DNA from: Flavobacterium sp.
GTDB lineage: Bacteria > Bacteroidota > Bacteroidia > Flavobacteriales > Flavobacteriaceae
Direction: 5' to 3'
NCBI GenBank assembly: GCA_030153045.1
Contig: JASLID010000095.1
Coordinates: 7,519-71,518, forward strand
Length of the DNA: 64,000 bases
The notes under the pieces were generated by a model, which saw nothing but the letters and a program-made list of their open reading frames with translations, did not search any database and had not been told where the DNA came from. Shown here piece by piece: positions 1 to 7,896 of this stretch (position 1 is its first letter; every line of letters starts with the position of its first letter). Both the position numbers and the translations under genes were made by a program.

Positions 1-146
1 AAATATTCGTGAAGCAGTTTTACGCATGATTTAATTACTCTATTGTTATTATAGGAGCAAGTTCCGTCAAGAGTTTTTCCGCTATTGATTAGGAAAAATG
101 AGCCAATCTCTTTATCCTGATTTAATTGCAGTAATAGAGATTCCAT
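1..146 (-). CDS. partial gene running off the left edge
   Basis: An open frame starts at ATG 146-144 and stays open to the window edge, giving about 48 residues beginning MESLLLQLNQ. It follows the upstream gene by 19 bases on the same strand, so it belongs to the leftward operon. The visible residues match no family I recognise. Confidence 0.55.
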   Translation of the reverse strand, partial: MESLLLQLNQDKEIGSFFLINSGKTLDGTCSYNNNRVIKSCVKLLHEY

Positions 147-165
147 GACCTCACAAAAAAGAGAT

Positions 166-504
166 TTATTTATCATCTAAATTAGAATTTAATCTTTCGA
201 TAATCATGGCTTTTTCAATAAGGAAATATACTAAAATATCATTATATTTTTCTTCTACTTTTTCTAAAGTTGGTAAAACCCCTAACCTTATATCATTTCT
301 AATATCTGAAACTGAAATTAAATGCTTTAAAAGAAATCCCTGTAAAACTTCTTCTGGAGTATTTCCTGTTAGTTTTGCTCCTTCATCAAAATTATGATAG
401 CAATTATCATTTCTTCTATATTCTTTACCTTTTAAAATAAGTAAATTTTGAATATTTTCTAAAGTATCCGTTACTGTAATCTCAAATCTGTCGTTTTTAG
501 TCAT
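166..504 (-). CDS. small acidic phage protein of unknown function
   Basis: The product has 112 residues. A central stretch (about residues 25-65) reads KGKEYRRNDN, YHNF, then TPEEVLQGFLLKH and S.SDI. This pattern of a charged 'KG.EY' helix followed by 'TPE....FL.KH..S..D' recurs in small helical phage proteins resembling MazG-like or DUF1599-type nucleotide-associated proteins. The resemblance comes from memory of the pattern, so the function is a weak inference. It is near the distal end of the leftward early operon. Confidence 0.6.
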   Translation of the reverse strand: MTKNDRFEITVTDTLENIQNLLILKGKEYRRNDNCYHNFDEGAKLTGNTPEEVLQGFLLKHLISVSDIRNDIRLGVLPTLEKVEEKYNDILVYFLIEKAMIIERLNSNLDDK

Positions 505-674
505 ACTTAAATTTTAAGTTAAAAAATATTTGGTTTACTTTGAACTCCAAAAAAGTCAGATTATGCACACAATTGAAGGCAATATGAAATTTAACTTTAC
601 CCATCCTTCTTTGAACTCTATCTTGTGTGCCGTTGCGAATTAAAATCAGTAATTCGTTATTTATAGGATAAAGC

Positions 675-803
675 CTACTTAAATTTTTCCTTCAATATAT
701 TTCTTAGAACCTTGTTTGCCATTTCTTTATTTGTCCCTCTAGTTTCGTAGAATTTGATAATTCTGTTTATCCTCCAAATCGTACTTTGCTTACTTTTTGC
801 CAT
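675..803 (-). CDS. 42-aa basic helical protein
   Basis: ATG at 803-801 opens a 42-residue frame (MAKSKQSTIW to KEKFK) with about one third Lys or Arg and two predicted helices. It starts 7 bases beyond the stop of the membrane microprotein upstream, and the spacing fits a tight operon. The charge and size suggest a small DNA- or RNA-binding protein, but no named motif is visible. Confidence 0.5.
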   Translation of the reverse strand: MAKSKQSTIWRINRIIKFYETRGTNKEMANKVLRNILKEKFK

Positions 804-809
804 AATCTC

Positions 810-926
810 CTAACAATTAAATAAACAAGTTATTGCGACACAAGCAAAGATAATAAAAATTGTAATTAAATTAAAATTACCCTCTCTTTTTATTCTTTTC
901 AGTTCTTCTTTTGGTAGTTTTGACAT
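810..926 (-). CDS. 38-aa single-pass membrane microprotein
   Basis: The frame encodes a basic amphipathic N-terminus (MSKLPKEELKRIKREG) followed by a hydrophobic segment of about 20 residues (residues 18-37) ending in Cys. It starts 2 bases past the stop of the Cys-rich gene upstream. It is one of several 25-38 aa membrane peptides tucked between genes of this phage. Confidence 0.5.
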   Translation of the reverse strand: MSKLPKEELKRIKREGNFNLITIFIIFACVAITCLFNC

Positions 927-928
927 GG

Positions 929-1069
929 TTATTTATTTTCGTGATGATTAAATTCTTTACAGCCTAGTTTTGCGTTATTGATTTTTGAATCTCTTTTTTT
1001 ACAAGTTTTTTCTTTGTCGCAATATCCACAACCAATTTGTCTTTTTTTAATTTCAGGATCTATCTCCAT
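929..1069 (-). CDS. 46-aa cysteine-rich protein, possible zinc knuckle
   Basis: The 46 residues contain four cysteines as C-G-Y-C, then C five residues on, then C thirteen residues further, plus two C-terminal histidines. This would suit a small metal-binding fold. The gene starts 3 bases after the stop of the 82-aa gene upstream in the same operon. The function is unknown. Confidence 0.55.
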   Translation of the reverse strand: MEIDPEIKKRQIGCGYCDKEKTCKKRDSKINNAKLGCKEFNHHENK

Positions 1070-1072
1070 AAT

Positions 1073-1321
1073 TTATAAACTTTGTTCTATTAATTTTTTA
1101 ACGTTTTCGTAGCTATCCGTACAGACAAAATCTGTTCCGCTAGAATAAATAGATGTCCAATTCTTTCCTTCGTCTTCTAGATATGGAGCAATACTGTTAA
1201 TGAAGTAAAAAGTCATTTTTTCAATTACGAATTTTTCTTCTGTATCTAATCCAAGCTCTTTAAGTTTTGAATCGTTTTCGTCGTTGTCATAAAATAAAAC
1301 ATTTAATTCTAGCGGTCTCAT
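1073..1321 (-). CDS. hypothetical protein, 82 aa
   Basis: This acidic 82-residue protein (MRPLELNVLF onward) has no motif I recognise. It starts 4 bases after the stop of the RusA-like gene and so is cotranscribed with it. The predicted mix of strands and helices suggests a small globular domain. Confidence 0.6.
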   Translation of the reverse strand: MRPLELNVLFYDNDENDSKLKELGLDTEEKFVIEKMTFYFINSIAPYLEDEGKNWTSIYSSGTDFVCTDSYENVKKLIEQSL

Positions 1322-1325
1322 ATAA

Positions 1326-1661
1326 TTAATTTTTGGTTAGTGTTTTAATTTCAAATTTAACGTATTCTTTTCCTTTTGGAACTTTTTCAGTTGTAACGAT
1401 TCCTTTTTTTATCAGTTTATCGTTGAATTTGTATTTTTTTGCTAAAATATCCTGAAAATTTTTTATCGGATTATCCCAATCCGAAGCATCGGAAGAAAAA
1501 CCAAATTCTAAATGCAGTTCGTAAGGACTTTCAGGAATTTCATAGTTTTTAGGTAATAGCGCAAAAACTACTCTTTCATATATTTTATACGCATCTGTCT
1601 TGTACCTTTTTCCTTTCCAAGCCTGATTTACGCTTAAAGGCTTCACGTTTATTTGTATCAT
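1326..1661 (-). CDS. rusA: RusA-like Holliday junction resolvase
   Basis: RusA-family enzymes are small dimeric endonucleases that cut Holliday junctions and branched DNA during phage recombination and before packaging. The 111-residue length fits the family. The N-terminal 'PLSVNQAW' corresponds to the family opening that ends in 'N..W'. The acidic core SDASDWDNPIKNFQDIL, followed by KFNDKLIKKG, matches the family pattern D..N..K...D.L...DD..I that carries the metal-binding aspartates. The start overlaps the stop of the NinG-like gene by 4 bases, so the two are translationally coupled, as resolvase and NinG-type genes often are in phages. Confidence 0.8.
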   Translation of the reverse strand: MIQINVKPLSVNQAWKGKRYKTDAYKIYERVVFALLPKNYEIPESPYELHLEFGFSSDASDWDNPIKNFQDILAKKYKFNDKLIKKGIVTTEKVPKGKEYVKFEIKTLTKN

Positions 1662-2128
1662 TCTTTTGCTCCTCCGTGTATTTTAGATAGTTGATATTTT
1701 TTTGATAATTCTGGATTATTCTCCATTTCTAAATTATGTTTTAAGCAACAAGGCTTCCAAAATCTTTTATCCAAATATAAGGAAATATTATTTTCTCTTG
1801 CATATTCATCGGCAAAACCTTTTCTCCCCATTATATGTTCAATAGTATCGGCTTCCGAATTACATTCTTCAATAAAACATTTTTTATTTTCTGGAAGTTG
1901 CAAAAACTTTATTCTTTCAGATTTGTAGATAATATTTTCCAAAGCTCTTTTATCTGAAACTTTTTTAATTGGTTTCATTTTAGATAATTGAAGATTTGGC
2001 TTTTTCTGTCTTTCTTTCAGTTTTTCTTCTTTGTATTTATTTTCAGCTTCTTTACATCCTGAATCTCCACAAAATTTATCAAGGAAATATCTTGGCTCAA
2101 ACTTTTCTCTACAATTAAGACATCTCAT
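1658..2128 (-). CDS. NinG/Rap-like recombination protein with zinc finger
   Basis: The N-terminus has a zinc-ribbon-like pattern (C-L-N-C ... F-C-G-D-S-G-C, residues 3-25) like the start of lambda NinG (Rap), which acts on branched recombination intermediates. A Lys-rich linker follows. The C-terminal half has CFIEECN, DTIEHIMGRKGF and KPCCLKHN, an HNH-like metal site with paired Cys and His. At 156 residues it is a little short for NinG. The overlap with the RusA-like gene supports a joint role in DNA recombination. It could instead be a plain HNH nuclease. Confidence 0.65.
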   Translation of the reverse strand: MRCLNCREKFEPRYFLDKFCGDSGCKEAENKYKEEKLKERQKKPNLQLSKMKPIKKVSDKRALENIIYKSERIKFLQLPENKKCFIEECNSEADTIEHIMGRKGFADEYARENNISLYLDKRFWKPCCLKHNLEMENNPELSKKYQLSKIHGGAKE

Positions 2129-2134
2129 AATAAT

Positions 2135-2314
2135 TTACTCATTTTGTTTTATTGGTTGCTTTAGAATATCATCTCCTGCAATTTTAACTAACTCTTCATA
2201 TAGGGGTTTTATTAAAATTTCTGATTCTTTTTCTCTTATAGTTCCTCTTTCCAATAAAACTGATAATACGTATTCTGCACCTTCTATTTTATGTAATATT
2301 TTTTCCGCTGTCAT
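2135..2314 (-). CDS. hypothetical protein, 59 aa
   Basis: ATG 2314-2312 opens a 59-residue, mostly helical, Glu/Lys-rich frame (MTAEKILHKI to KQNE). It fills the gap between the 133-aa gene and the NinG-like gene with 2- and 6-base spacers, which supports it as a real gene. The function is unknown. Confidence 0.55.
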   Translation of the reverse strand: MTAEKILHKIEGAEYVLSVLLERGTIREKESEILIKPLYEELVKIAGDDILKQPIKQNE

Positions 2315-2316
2315 TA

Positions 2317-2718
2317 TTATTTTATATTAAGTTGAATCATTAGTTTTTTAAACTCAGATTTGTTTTTGATTATTCCGTAGAATGAAAAATTTGATTTGTC
2401 ACACATTATTTCAACTGTATTTTCTATTTCTCTGAAAACAAGTCTAATTTCTCCATTGTTAAAATTAGAGTTTTTGTGAATGAAAAACCCTTCTTTTTTA
2501 ACTACTGAATCTAATTCCCATCCATATTCTTGAATATCATCACGGTCTAAATACTTTACACGAATTTCATTTGTTAAAAAGAAATTTCTAAATATATCAT
2601 TTGTTGGGTCGAATTGAATTGTGTGTGGAATCCATTTATTGGATTTAACGTTATTGTATTCGCATTCAAATCCAACATGAAATTCCTCAATTTGAGGAAC
2701 GTAATATTTATTTTCCAT
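2317..2718 (-). CDS. hypothetical protein, 133 aa
   Basis: This protein is rich in beta-strand and aromatic residues (VPQIEEFHVGFECEY near the N-terminus, WELDSVVKKEGFF in the middle). Proteins beginning 'YVP.IEEF..GFE.E' occur in Bacteroidetes phage accessory regions without known function. No catalytic motif is visible. It is part of the leftward early operon. Confidence 0.65.
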   Translation of the reverse strand: MENKYYVPQIEEFHVGFECEYNNVKSNKWIPHTIQFDPTNDIFRNFFLTNEIRVKYLDRDDIQEYGWELDSVVKKEGFFIHKNSNFNNGEIRLVFREIENTVEIMCDKSNFSFYGIIKNKSEFKKLMIQLNIK

Positions 2719-2722
2719 AGTT

Positions 2723-2800
2723 TTAAATTTTTTCAGCTTTAATCAAACACCAAATGTTGAATAAAACTCCTAATGTTAGTAAAATTATTGTTGTTTTCAT
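2723..2800 (-). CDS. 25-aa membrane microprotein
   Basis: A 25-residue frame (MKTTIILLTL to KAEKI) forms one hydrophobic helix and exactly fills the gap between two genes, with 4- and 3-base spacers. The placement supports translation, but the size alone does not prove it. Confidence 0.4.
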   Translation of the reverse strand: MKTTIILLTLGVLFNIWCLIKAEKI

Positions 2801-2803
2801 AGA

Positions 2804-2998
2804 TTATAGTTTTTCAAGTTCTTGTTTGACTTCTTCCCAATAATTATAAATTGAAGTATTTACTCCACCTAATAATTTATAATGTGAATTTATTATTTCT
2901 TCAACTGCAATTAAAGCACATTTTTTTGAATGACTATTTTTTACTCGGAATCCTTTCATTTTTTGAAATAATTCTTCTGCTTTTTCTTTTGGACTCAT
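2804..2998 (-). CDS. small phage protein of a recurrent helical family, 64 aa
   Basis: The sequence KEKAEELFQKM, then KKCALIAVEEIINSH, then YWEEVKQELEKL follows a pattern (K..A..L..KM.....AK..AL..V.EII) that I associate with small proteins in many Bacteroidetes phages. It is all helical and has no assigned role. It lies in the leftward operon after the 78-aa membrane protein. Confidence 0.65.
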   Translation of the reverse strand: MSPKEKAEELFQKMKGFRVKNSHSKKCALIAVEEIINSHYKLLGGVNTSIYNYWEEVKQELEKL

Positions 2999-3061
2999 GA
3001 TTTTATAAATTATATTTTTTTAGTTACCGCACCAATAGTTAAATTAGTGCGGATTTATTGG

Positions 3062-3298
3062 TTATTTTTGTTTTTCCTGAGTTTTGTATAGATAGTCAAT
3101 TGTTTTCTTAACCCCTTCTTTAAAACCGTTTTTATTAGATTGAATTTGAAATAAACTCAATGATACTAATAAAAAGAAAATAGCAAAAGGAATATATGGA
3201 GTTTCGAAACTTATTGAAAAAGGTTTGAAATTAATAATTGGTTTTGCAGAATATATCAAAACTGCTAAAAGTAATACGATTGTAAATGATGTTTTCAT
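3062..3298 (-). CDS. two-helix membrane protein, 78 aa
   Basis: Two hydrophobic segments (residues about 5-20 and 34-52) flank a short polar loop. A basic cytoplasmic-type tail (KKTIDYLYKTQEKQK) follows. The function is unknown. The position in the early operon, far from the lysis genes, argues against a holin. Confidence 0.55.
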   Translation of the reverse strand: MKTSFTIVLLLAVLIYSAKPIINFKPFSISFETPYIPFAIFFLLVSLSLFQIQSNKNGFKEGVKKTIDYLYKTQEKQK

Positions 3299-3330
3299 GT
3301 TTTTTTGTTTTATTTTGTGTGAATAATAAA

Positions 3331-3558
3331 CTATGTGCCATACTTAGACAAATCTAATAGTTTTATAATATCTTCTATTTCAAGCCCTTCCATAATTTGG
3401 TTATAGTATAATTCATATTTTTTACCTGTTGTTATTGACTTAACCCATATTGTTAAATCATATTTTTCTGTTACGACTGCCTTAAATGGAACATCCTCAC
3501 TATAATTTGCTTTATAGTTAGATGTGTCAATAACAATCACTAAATTATCTTTAATCAT
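3331..3558 (-). CDS. hypothetical protein, 75 aa
   Basis: A 75-residue acidic protein with alternating strands (DNLVIVIDTSNY, AVVTEKYDLTIWVKS). It is the second gene of the leftward operon, 9 bases after the 164-aa gene. No family is recognised. Confidence 0.55.
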   Translation of the reverse strand: MIKDNLVIVIDTSNYKANYSEDVPFKAVVTEKYDLTIWVKSITTGKKYELYYNQIMEGLEIEDIIKLLDLSKYGT

Positions 3559-3567
3559 AACTGAGTA

Positions 3568-4062
3568 TTATTTGATTATTTCTTTTCGTATAAACTCCTT
3601 AACTTCTTTTTCGCTGTGTAAAACTGCTACATTGTTTCCTTTTTTATTTGGGTTTCTAATATAGAATATTTCTTCTGCATAATGCTTGTGGAGTTTTTTT
3701 CCAATTATCTCAATGAAATTCATTCCCAAAGGAACAACGTCCACGTATTCGTAATCTGTTTTAATCTCAGCCTGAACAACAGTAGAAGGGATTTCAGTTT
3801 TAGGCTTCATAACCACAGATTTTGCTTCAAACTCTCTCGGCAAATCCGCAACAAATTCTTTTGCCGGAGAAGTTAATTCAGCTCCTAAAGATTTGTCAGA
3901 ATCTATCCAATCCTGAACAACAGAAAACAACCTATTAACCGAAGCTTCATGCGCGCCAAATCCTCTATCCAAACGCAACTTAAATCTATCCCCAGTAAGT
4001 AAAGTAGAAACCTCACTTATCTTGATTAAATCCTGTGCCAATATTTTGTCGTTATCCTTCAT
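3568..4062 (-). CDS. first gene of leftward operon, 164 aa, unknown
   Basis: This is the promoter-proximal gene of the leftward operon. The N-terminal half is helical with a charged Arg-rich stretch (GDRFKLRLDRGFG), and the C-terminal half is mixed alpha/beta. No helix-turn-helix is obvious, so I do not call it a repressor despite the operator-like repeats just upstream. The start at 4062 lies about 14 bases after the transcription start expected from the promoter. Confidence 0.6.
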   Translation of the reverse strand: MKDNDKILAQDLIKISEVSTLLTGDRFKLRLDRGFGAHEASVNRLFSVVQDWIDSDKSLGAELTSPAKEFVADLPREFEAKSVVMKPKTEIPSTVVQAEIKTDYEYVDVVPLGMNFIEIIGKKLHKHYAEEIFYIRNPNKKGNNVAVLHSEKEVKEFIRKEIIK

Positions 4063-4071
4063 TAGTGTAAT

Positions 4072-4135
4072 AATTATTTGTCAAAGATATTCTTTTAATT
4101 TGAATTGACAAAACTTTGGGACAATTATTTGTCAA
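4072..4135 (-). promoter_or_regulatory. operator-like repeats around the leftward promoter
   Basis: A 13-base direct repeat, AATTATTTGTCAA on the plus strand, occurs at 4072-4084 and 4123-4135. The upstream copy lies in a palindrome with 5-base arms (GACAA-N4-TTGTC, 4120-4133). The downstream copy overlaps the -7 element, as expected for a repressor or antirepressor site. The binding protein is not identified. Confidence 0.5.
4082..4113 (-). promoter_or_regulatory. leftward early promoter (Bacteroidetes type)
   Basis: On the minus strand TTTTG (4113-4109) is followed after 19 bases by TATCTTTG (4089-4082). This is the canonical -33/-7 pair of Bacteroidetes housekeeping promoters. It points at the 164-aa gene and the operon below it. 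Confidence 0.7.
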
Positions 4136-5202
4136 GTTATTTAAAGTGATATAGAAATCAATAGTGCTTAATCCACAAAACTAATCCACGCAATTACAGC
4201 CAATCTCCGGCATCAAAAACCTGCGAAACTACCCAACATGCCAAACCGATAAAACTGCTGAGCCTTAGCAATCTATGAGGGTGACGCATATTAGCGAGTA
4301 AGGTAGATGTATTGGGCTACACCCTTGTTTACGGCTACACGTTGCGAAAAGGAAACGTAAATATATTGATGGGTGGGTCATGCTTTTGGTTTTCATTCTC
4401 AAATGGTTTTGACTTTCAAGCCTTGATATTGCTGGGCTTCACAAGGAAACTAATGTTATTATTGCTCGTAAACTGCTCCAGTCATTTATCAATATTAATC
4501 TTAGTAGGATTAACATTAATTGGTCTTATCCCGCAGTATCATTGCGTTTACGTTGTAATGCTTGTTAATTTCTCCGATATTTTACTAATCCGTATAAACT
4601 GGATTACTAAACTACATTCATAATTTGTAAACGTTGCGAGTACCAATGTTTATTGGGCTTGCAGTCTCATATCATACCTTAAATAGTGTTTCTATTTTAC
4701 ATAATAATATTATCGATTATTGTGTTTTATGTTCTTCTATAAGTGTATTTGTATATCGTTGGGAGTTTTAGCCTTAATTGTGGGGAAATGCGGAACTATT
4801 TATATTGTTGTGTGTATTATATGTACTAGTATTGTTTTGGTTGTTTATATGGGTTTATTTTAGGTTAGTAGTTTAAGGCAAATTATGTATTTGTTGTTCG
4901 GGTTGAATTATTACTATTGTATTAGTGTGATTTGTTTACTTCGGGATCTTTTTAACTGGCTTAATATCGTAGTTAGTTTGTGCGGAATAGTTCGGTAGTT
5001 GTTACTTATATAATAGTGTTATTTGGTTATATAGTTTATTCGGGCGGAATTGGTTCAATTGTTACGCTTATTGTTGTCTTGTTATACGTGGTTATCTTCT
5101 TAATATTGGCGAGTTTTTACGCTATTTTGTAATTTTATGTAAAAAAATGATAATATTTTACACTTTGTGAACGCCTTATTTTGCTAGTTTTTTAAACTTA
5201 GT

Positions 5203-5215
5203 CGACAACAAACGG
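5203..5215 (-). promoter_or_regulatory. isolated copy of the late-promoter upstream element
   Basis: The minus strand reads CCGTTTGTTGTCG, the 13-base element found upstream of late promoters at 47.5 and 48.9 kb and, with one change, at 53.3 kb. No TAnnTTTG follows at the usual distance here. It may therefore bind a regulator without being a full promoter, or it may be a remnant. Confidence 0.4.
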
Positions 5216-5673
5216 CAATTATTTTTACATAACGTTTGGATATGTAAAATATTGTTGTAGATTTGTAAAAGAAATAAGGCAGTAATTTAATACTTACTTA
5301 TATCAAATGAAGTAAAATAGTTAATTGGCGAACGTGTTTAAAAACATTAGTTTGCGGTGTTAAGGTCGAAAGGCTTTCGCTAGGTTAAAAGTTTATGCTT
5401 TTAATAATTATATAAAGCACGTCGTTTGTTAGTTCGGATTAAAAAACTGACACGCATACAAATTAAACGTTCTTATTATACAATATAATACATTTTAGAT
5501 TTTTTTGAAGTTTGTGATATTAAAACTTTTAATAGCGGTAGAGAGGCACAAAACAAAAATAATAAACCCGATAAAATCATCTTGTAACTAAGTGATGCTT
5601 ATTGTTATTTATAGCACTAAGTCAATGTTTTTATTTTATATCTAAATTAAATTACGAATACAATATATAACGG

Positions 5674-5760
5674 AAGCGTTAAACAGATTATAATTTTATA
5701 ACTTGAAATATTAGTTTTTTATAATTGGGTTTTATCGGGTTCGAATCCCGAAACGCTACA
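5674..5760 (+). other. tRNA-like 3' element (possible att core or RNA terminus)
   Basis: TCGGGTTCGAATCCCGA (5735-5751) is a textbook T arm: a 5-bp stem with a TTCGAAT loop. It is followed by AACGCT and ACA. AACGCT (5752-5757) pairs with AGCGTT (5675-5680), like an acceptor stem. The D arm has no GG and no credible anticodon arm can be drawn, so this is not a normal tRNA. It may be the tRNA 3' end carried in a phage attP, or a tRNA-like domain on the RNA proposed upstream. Confidence 0.4.
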
Positions 5761-5784
5761 AATTAAATTTAAAATAGATTAATT

Positions 5785-6093
5785 ATGAAAAAATTTATTG
5801 TAAATACTGGAGTATTTGAAAACTTTGTTTTTAATGGTAAAATTCAAGGCGATAGAGTTTTAAATATTGATTCAATTGGGCAAAGTTTCCCGCTTGAAAA
5901 TTGTTCTTTAAATCGTGTTTATTACGGTACAGAAATAAAAAATTACTTAGTTGTTAATGTTGTGGAACTGGATAACGAAGTTTTTTTATATGGTTTGCGC
6001 CTAATGAATAAAAAAGGCAACCTTATAAAAGGCTGGAAAGGTGCAGGAGGAACAAAAACAATACAAGAATTAACAGAAATTTTAAAAAACTAA
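5785..6093 (+). CDS. hypothetical protein, 102 aa
   Basis: First gene of the rightward block, 24 bases after the tRNA-like element. It is strand-rich with a glycine-rich C-terminus (LIKGWKGAGGTKTIQEL) and has no recognised domain. The AT-rich leader ending in AATTATG is the usual start context in this window. Confidence 0.55.
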   Translation: MKKFIVNTGVFENFVFNGKIQGDRVLNIDSIGQSFPLENCSLNRVYYGTEIKNYLVVNVVELDNEVFLYGLRLMNKKGNLIKGWKGAGGTKTIQELTEILKN

Positions 6094-6115
6094 CAAACAT
6101 TTAAAAATTAAAATT

Positions 6116-6325
6116 ATGAACTCATATAAAATAACTTTAGGAAGCGGACACAGAACCGCAAAAGGTAAAGACATTAACGAAGCGTTCAAATCTCTTGGTT
6201 ACAATAATGATTTTAAAGTTTTTCCTAACGGATTTAATAAATTCAGAATTGAGTTAAGCGGAAGCAAAGGACACGAAACCACTTATTTCGCTGAAAAACT
6301 TAATTACGACAACACAATAAACTAA
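6116..6325 (+). CDS. hypothetical protein, 69 aa
   Basis: A compact mixed alpha/beta protein (YKITLGSGHRTAKGKDINEAF, then FNKFRIELSGSKG). It lies 22 bases after the previous gene on the same strand. No family is recognised. Confidence 0.5.
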   Translation: MNSYKITLGSGHRTAKGKDINEAFKSLGYNNDFKVFPNGFNKFRIELSGSKGHETTYFAEKLNYDNTIN

Positions 6326-6350
6326 AAATAACAATTTAATATTTAGCAAT

Positions 6351-7037
6351 ATGAAAAATCTTATCAAAAAAATCGAGTTAGCGAAAAAGTCAGAATTAAA
6401 ACAATCTTTATCAAAATTAAGCGAATACACTTCAATTGAGGACTATTTAAGATTTGCTTATTATCGTGATAGATTTACAAAGCCACAATTAAAAAAGGTT
6501 GAGCAAATGACAATCGGACAATTTAGAACTGAATTAAAAACTAAATTGACTGCACACATTACAAAGCGTTTTGATGCTAAAATTGAAGAGGTTTTGAGCC
6601 TACAAGATAAAGCCTTCAAAATTGTTTCGGTTCGTGTTGATGTTGATTGGGTTAAGTCTTCAATGTGGGGAAAAAATCCAACTGCAACTGCTTGGATAAC
6701 TTACAAAAACGCTTCGGGGAATACTGAAACGGAATATTTAAAAAGCCGTTCAATTTCTGGTTGTGGTTATGATAAAGAAAGCACCGCAGTTGCGGAAGCA
6801 TTAAACCAAAGCGAAGTATTAAAAGCTAATTTGTACGCTTATGCAAACCGCCCAATGAACAAAGGAAAAGAATTGAGAGAGATTTTTGGTTATGGTTCGG
6901 GATATAGAGAATTACCGAGTTTTGAGGTTGGTGTAGGAACTTCTTGTTATACTTCAATTTTCGCCAAACTGAAACTTGATTTTAAAAATACTGCATCTTC
7001 AAAAATGTTCGACCAATACAGAGCCGAAGCAAAATAG
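6351..7037 (+). CDS. conserved-type phage protein with SGCGYD motif, 228 aa
   Basis: The N-terminus (residues 1-75) is helical and charged. The C-terminal part is strand-rich with SGCGYDKESTAVAEALNQS (about residues 135-153) and GYRELPSFEVGVGTS. The motif SGCGYDK.STA recurs in uncharacterised proteins of mobile elements and phages. I know of no function. It is followed by about 80 bases of AT-rich spacer. Confidence 0.6.
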   Translation: MKNLIKKIELAKKSELKQSLSKLSEYTSIEDYLRFAYYRDRFTKPQLKKVEQMTIGQFRTELKTKLTAHITKRFDAKIEEVLSLQDKAFKIVSVRVDVDWVKSSMWGKNPTATAWITYKNASGNTETEYLKSRSISGCGYDKESTAVAEALNQSEVLKANLYAYANRPMNKGKELREIFGYGSGYRELPSFEVGVGTSCYTSIFAKLKLDFKNTASSKMFDQYRAEAK

Positions 7038-7116
7038 TTGTGCCTTGTAATGTATAACAAAAATTAACCTTGTATAACTTAATAAACCTAAGCACGTTTT
7101 TAAAAGGCTTTAATAT

Positions 7117-7863
7117 ATGAGTACAAATATAGATTTATTCGAGCATTACGAAACTTTACCGCAAGAGGTACAAAATTTAATTTCAACTATTACAGATGAA
7201 TTTGACTATAAAGATTGTGAAAACATGGTTTTATCATTAAATAAATTAGGTTATACATGCGAATATGGTTTGTCCGCAGAACTTTACAACTTGCAGAAAA
7301 TTGAAACCACTAACGAAACACCCGAAGAAATGAATACAACAGAAAATGTAGTTTTTGAAAAAGAAAACAAACAAATAATTAAAAAAGGCAATCACTTTTT
7401 TACAAGAACTTTCACAGAAAATGGCGAATGTTTTGAAAGTGCAGATTTTAATACGTTGGAAAGAGCAAAAGAAAGTTTAAGCATTGTGCCAACAATCGAA
7501 GAAACAAACATACTTATTGCGGAGTTTTTGCAAATAGATAAAAACGAAAACGGAACTTTTGAACTGCCACAATATGGCAAAGTAACATTAAGCGGAGAGT
7601 TTAAAACTGAATTTAATGCAAGTGAATTAAAATTCAATTCAGATTGGAATTGGCTTATAGAAGTAGTAGAAAAGATAGAAAACCTATTATACAAAGATAA
7701 TAATGATGTTTTTAAAGTTGTTATTGATTATGGAATGTGTATTATTTACAATATGATTAATGATTTAGAAGTAATTGTAAATGTAAGTAAAAGCACTAAA
7801 ATAGAAGCCGTTTATCAAGCAGTAATACAATTTATAGAGTGGTACAACTCTCAACCAAAATAA
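7117..7863 (+). CDS. hypothetical acidic protein, 248 aa
   Basis: This protein has high Glu/Asn content. An N-terminal helical part (residues 1-60) contains LSKLGYTCEYGL-like residues (LNKLGYTCEYGL). A strand-rich middle (KKGNHFFTRTF) and a helical C-terminus follow. No catalytic motif is seen. It is in the rightward accessory block. Confidence 0.5.
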   Translation: MSTNIDLFEHYETLPQEVQNLISTITDEFDYKDCENMVLSLNKLGYTCEYGLSAELYNLQKIETTNETPEEMNTTENVVFEKENKQIIKKGNHFFTRTFTENGECFESADFNTLERAKESLSIVPTIEETNILIAEFLQIDKNENGTFELPQYGKVTLSGEFKTEFNASELKFNSDWNWLIEVVEKIENLLYKDNNDVFKVVIDYGMCIIYNMINDLEVIVNVSKSTKIEAVYQAVIQFIEWYNSQPK

Positions 7864-7896
7864 CATATTAATACTAACAAACTAAAATATATCAAA

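Larger units (their letters stand above)
4140..5784. ncRNA. 1.6-kb gene-free region rich in hairpins, candidate large RNA
   Basis: No convincing protein gene lies here. The only long frame (4312-4623) has unnatural composition. The plus strand is T/G-rich and has many short perfect hairpins: 4495-4500/4508-4513, 4586-4591/4601-4606, 5294-5299/5310-5315, and 5367-5379 (CGAAAGGCTTTCG). A 12-base long-range complement links 5565-5576 with 5730-5741. The right end looks like a tRNA T arm and acceptor. Large ornate phage RNAs of the GOLLD/ROOL type have such features. An attachment or replication region is an alternative. Transcription and strand are inferred, not shown. Confidence 0.35.

Noticed and set aside
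497..604. A 35-codon frame on the minus strand upstream of the 112-aa gene
   Set aside because: It fits between genes but has Phe/Asn-biased composition and no recognisable feature. It could equally be spacer.
4312..4623. A 103-codon open frame in the gene-free region
   Set aside because: The translation is Leu/Ile/Cys/Trp-rich without domain-like pattern, has no usual start context, and overlaps clear hairpins. It looks like a chance frame in T/G-rich DNA.
5674..5757. A complete functional tRNA gene
   Set aside because: The T arm and a 6-bp acceptor-like stem are good, but there is no D-loop GG and no credible anticodon arm. I report only a tRNA-like element.
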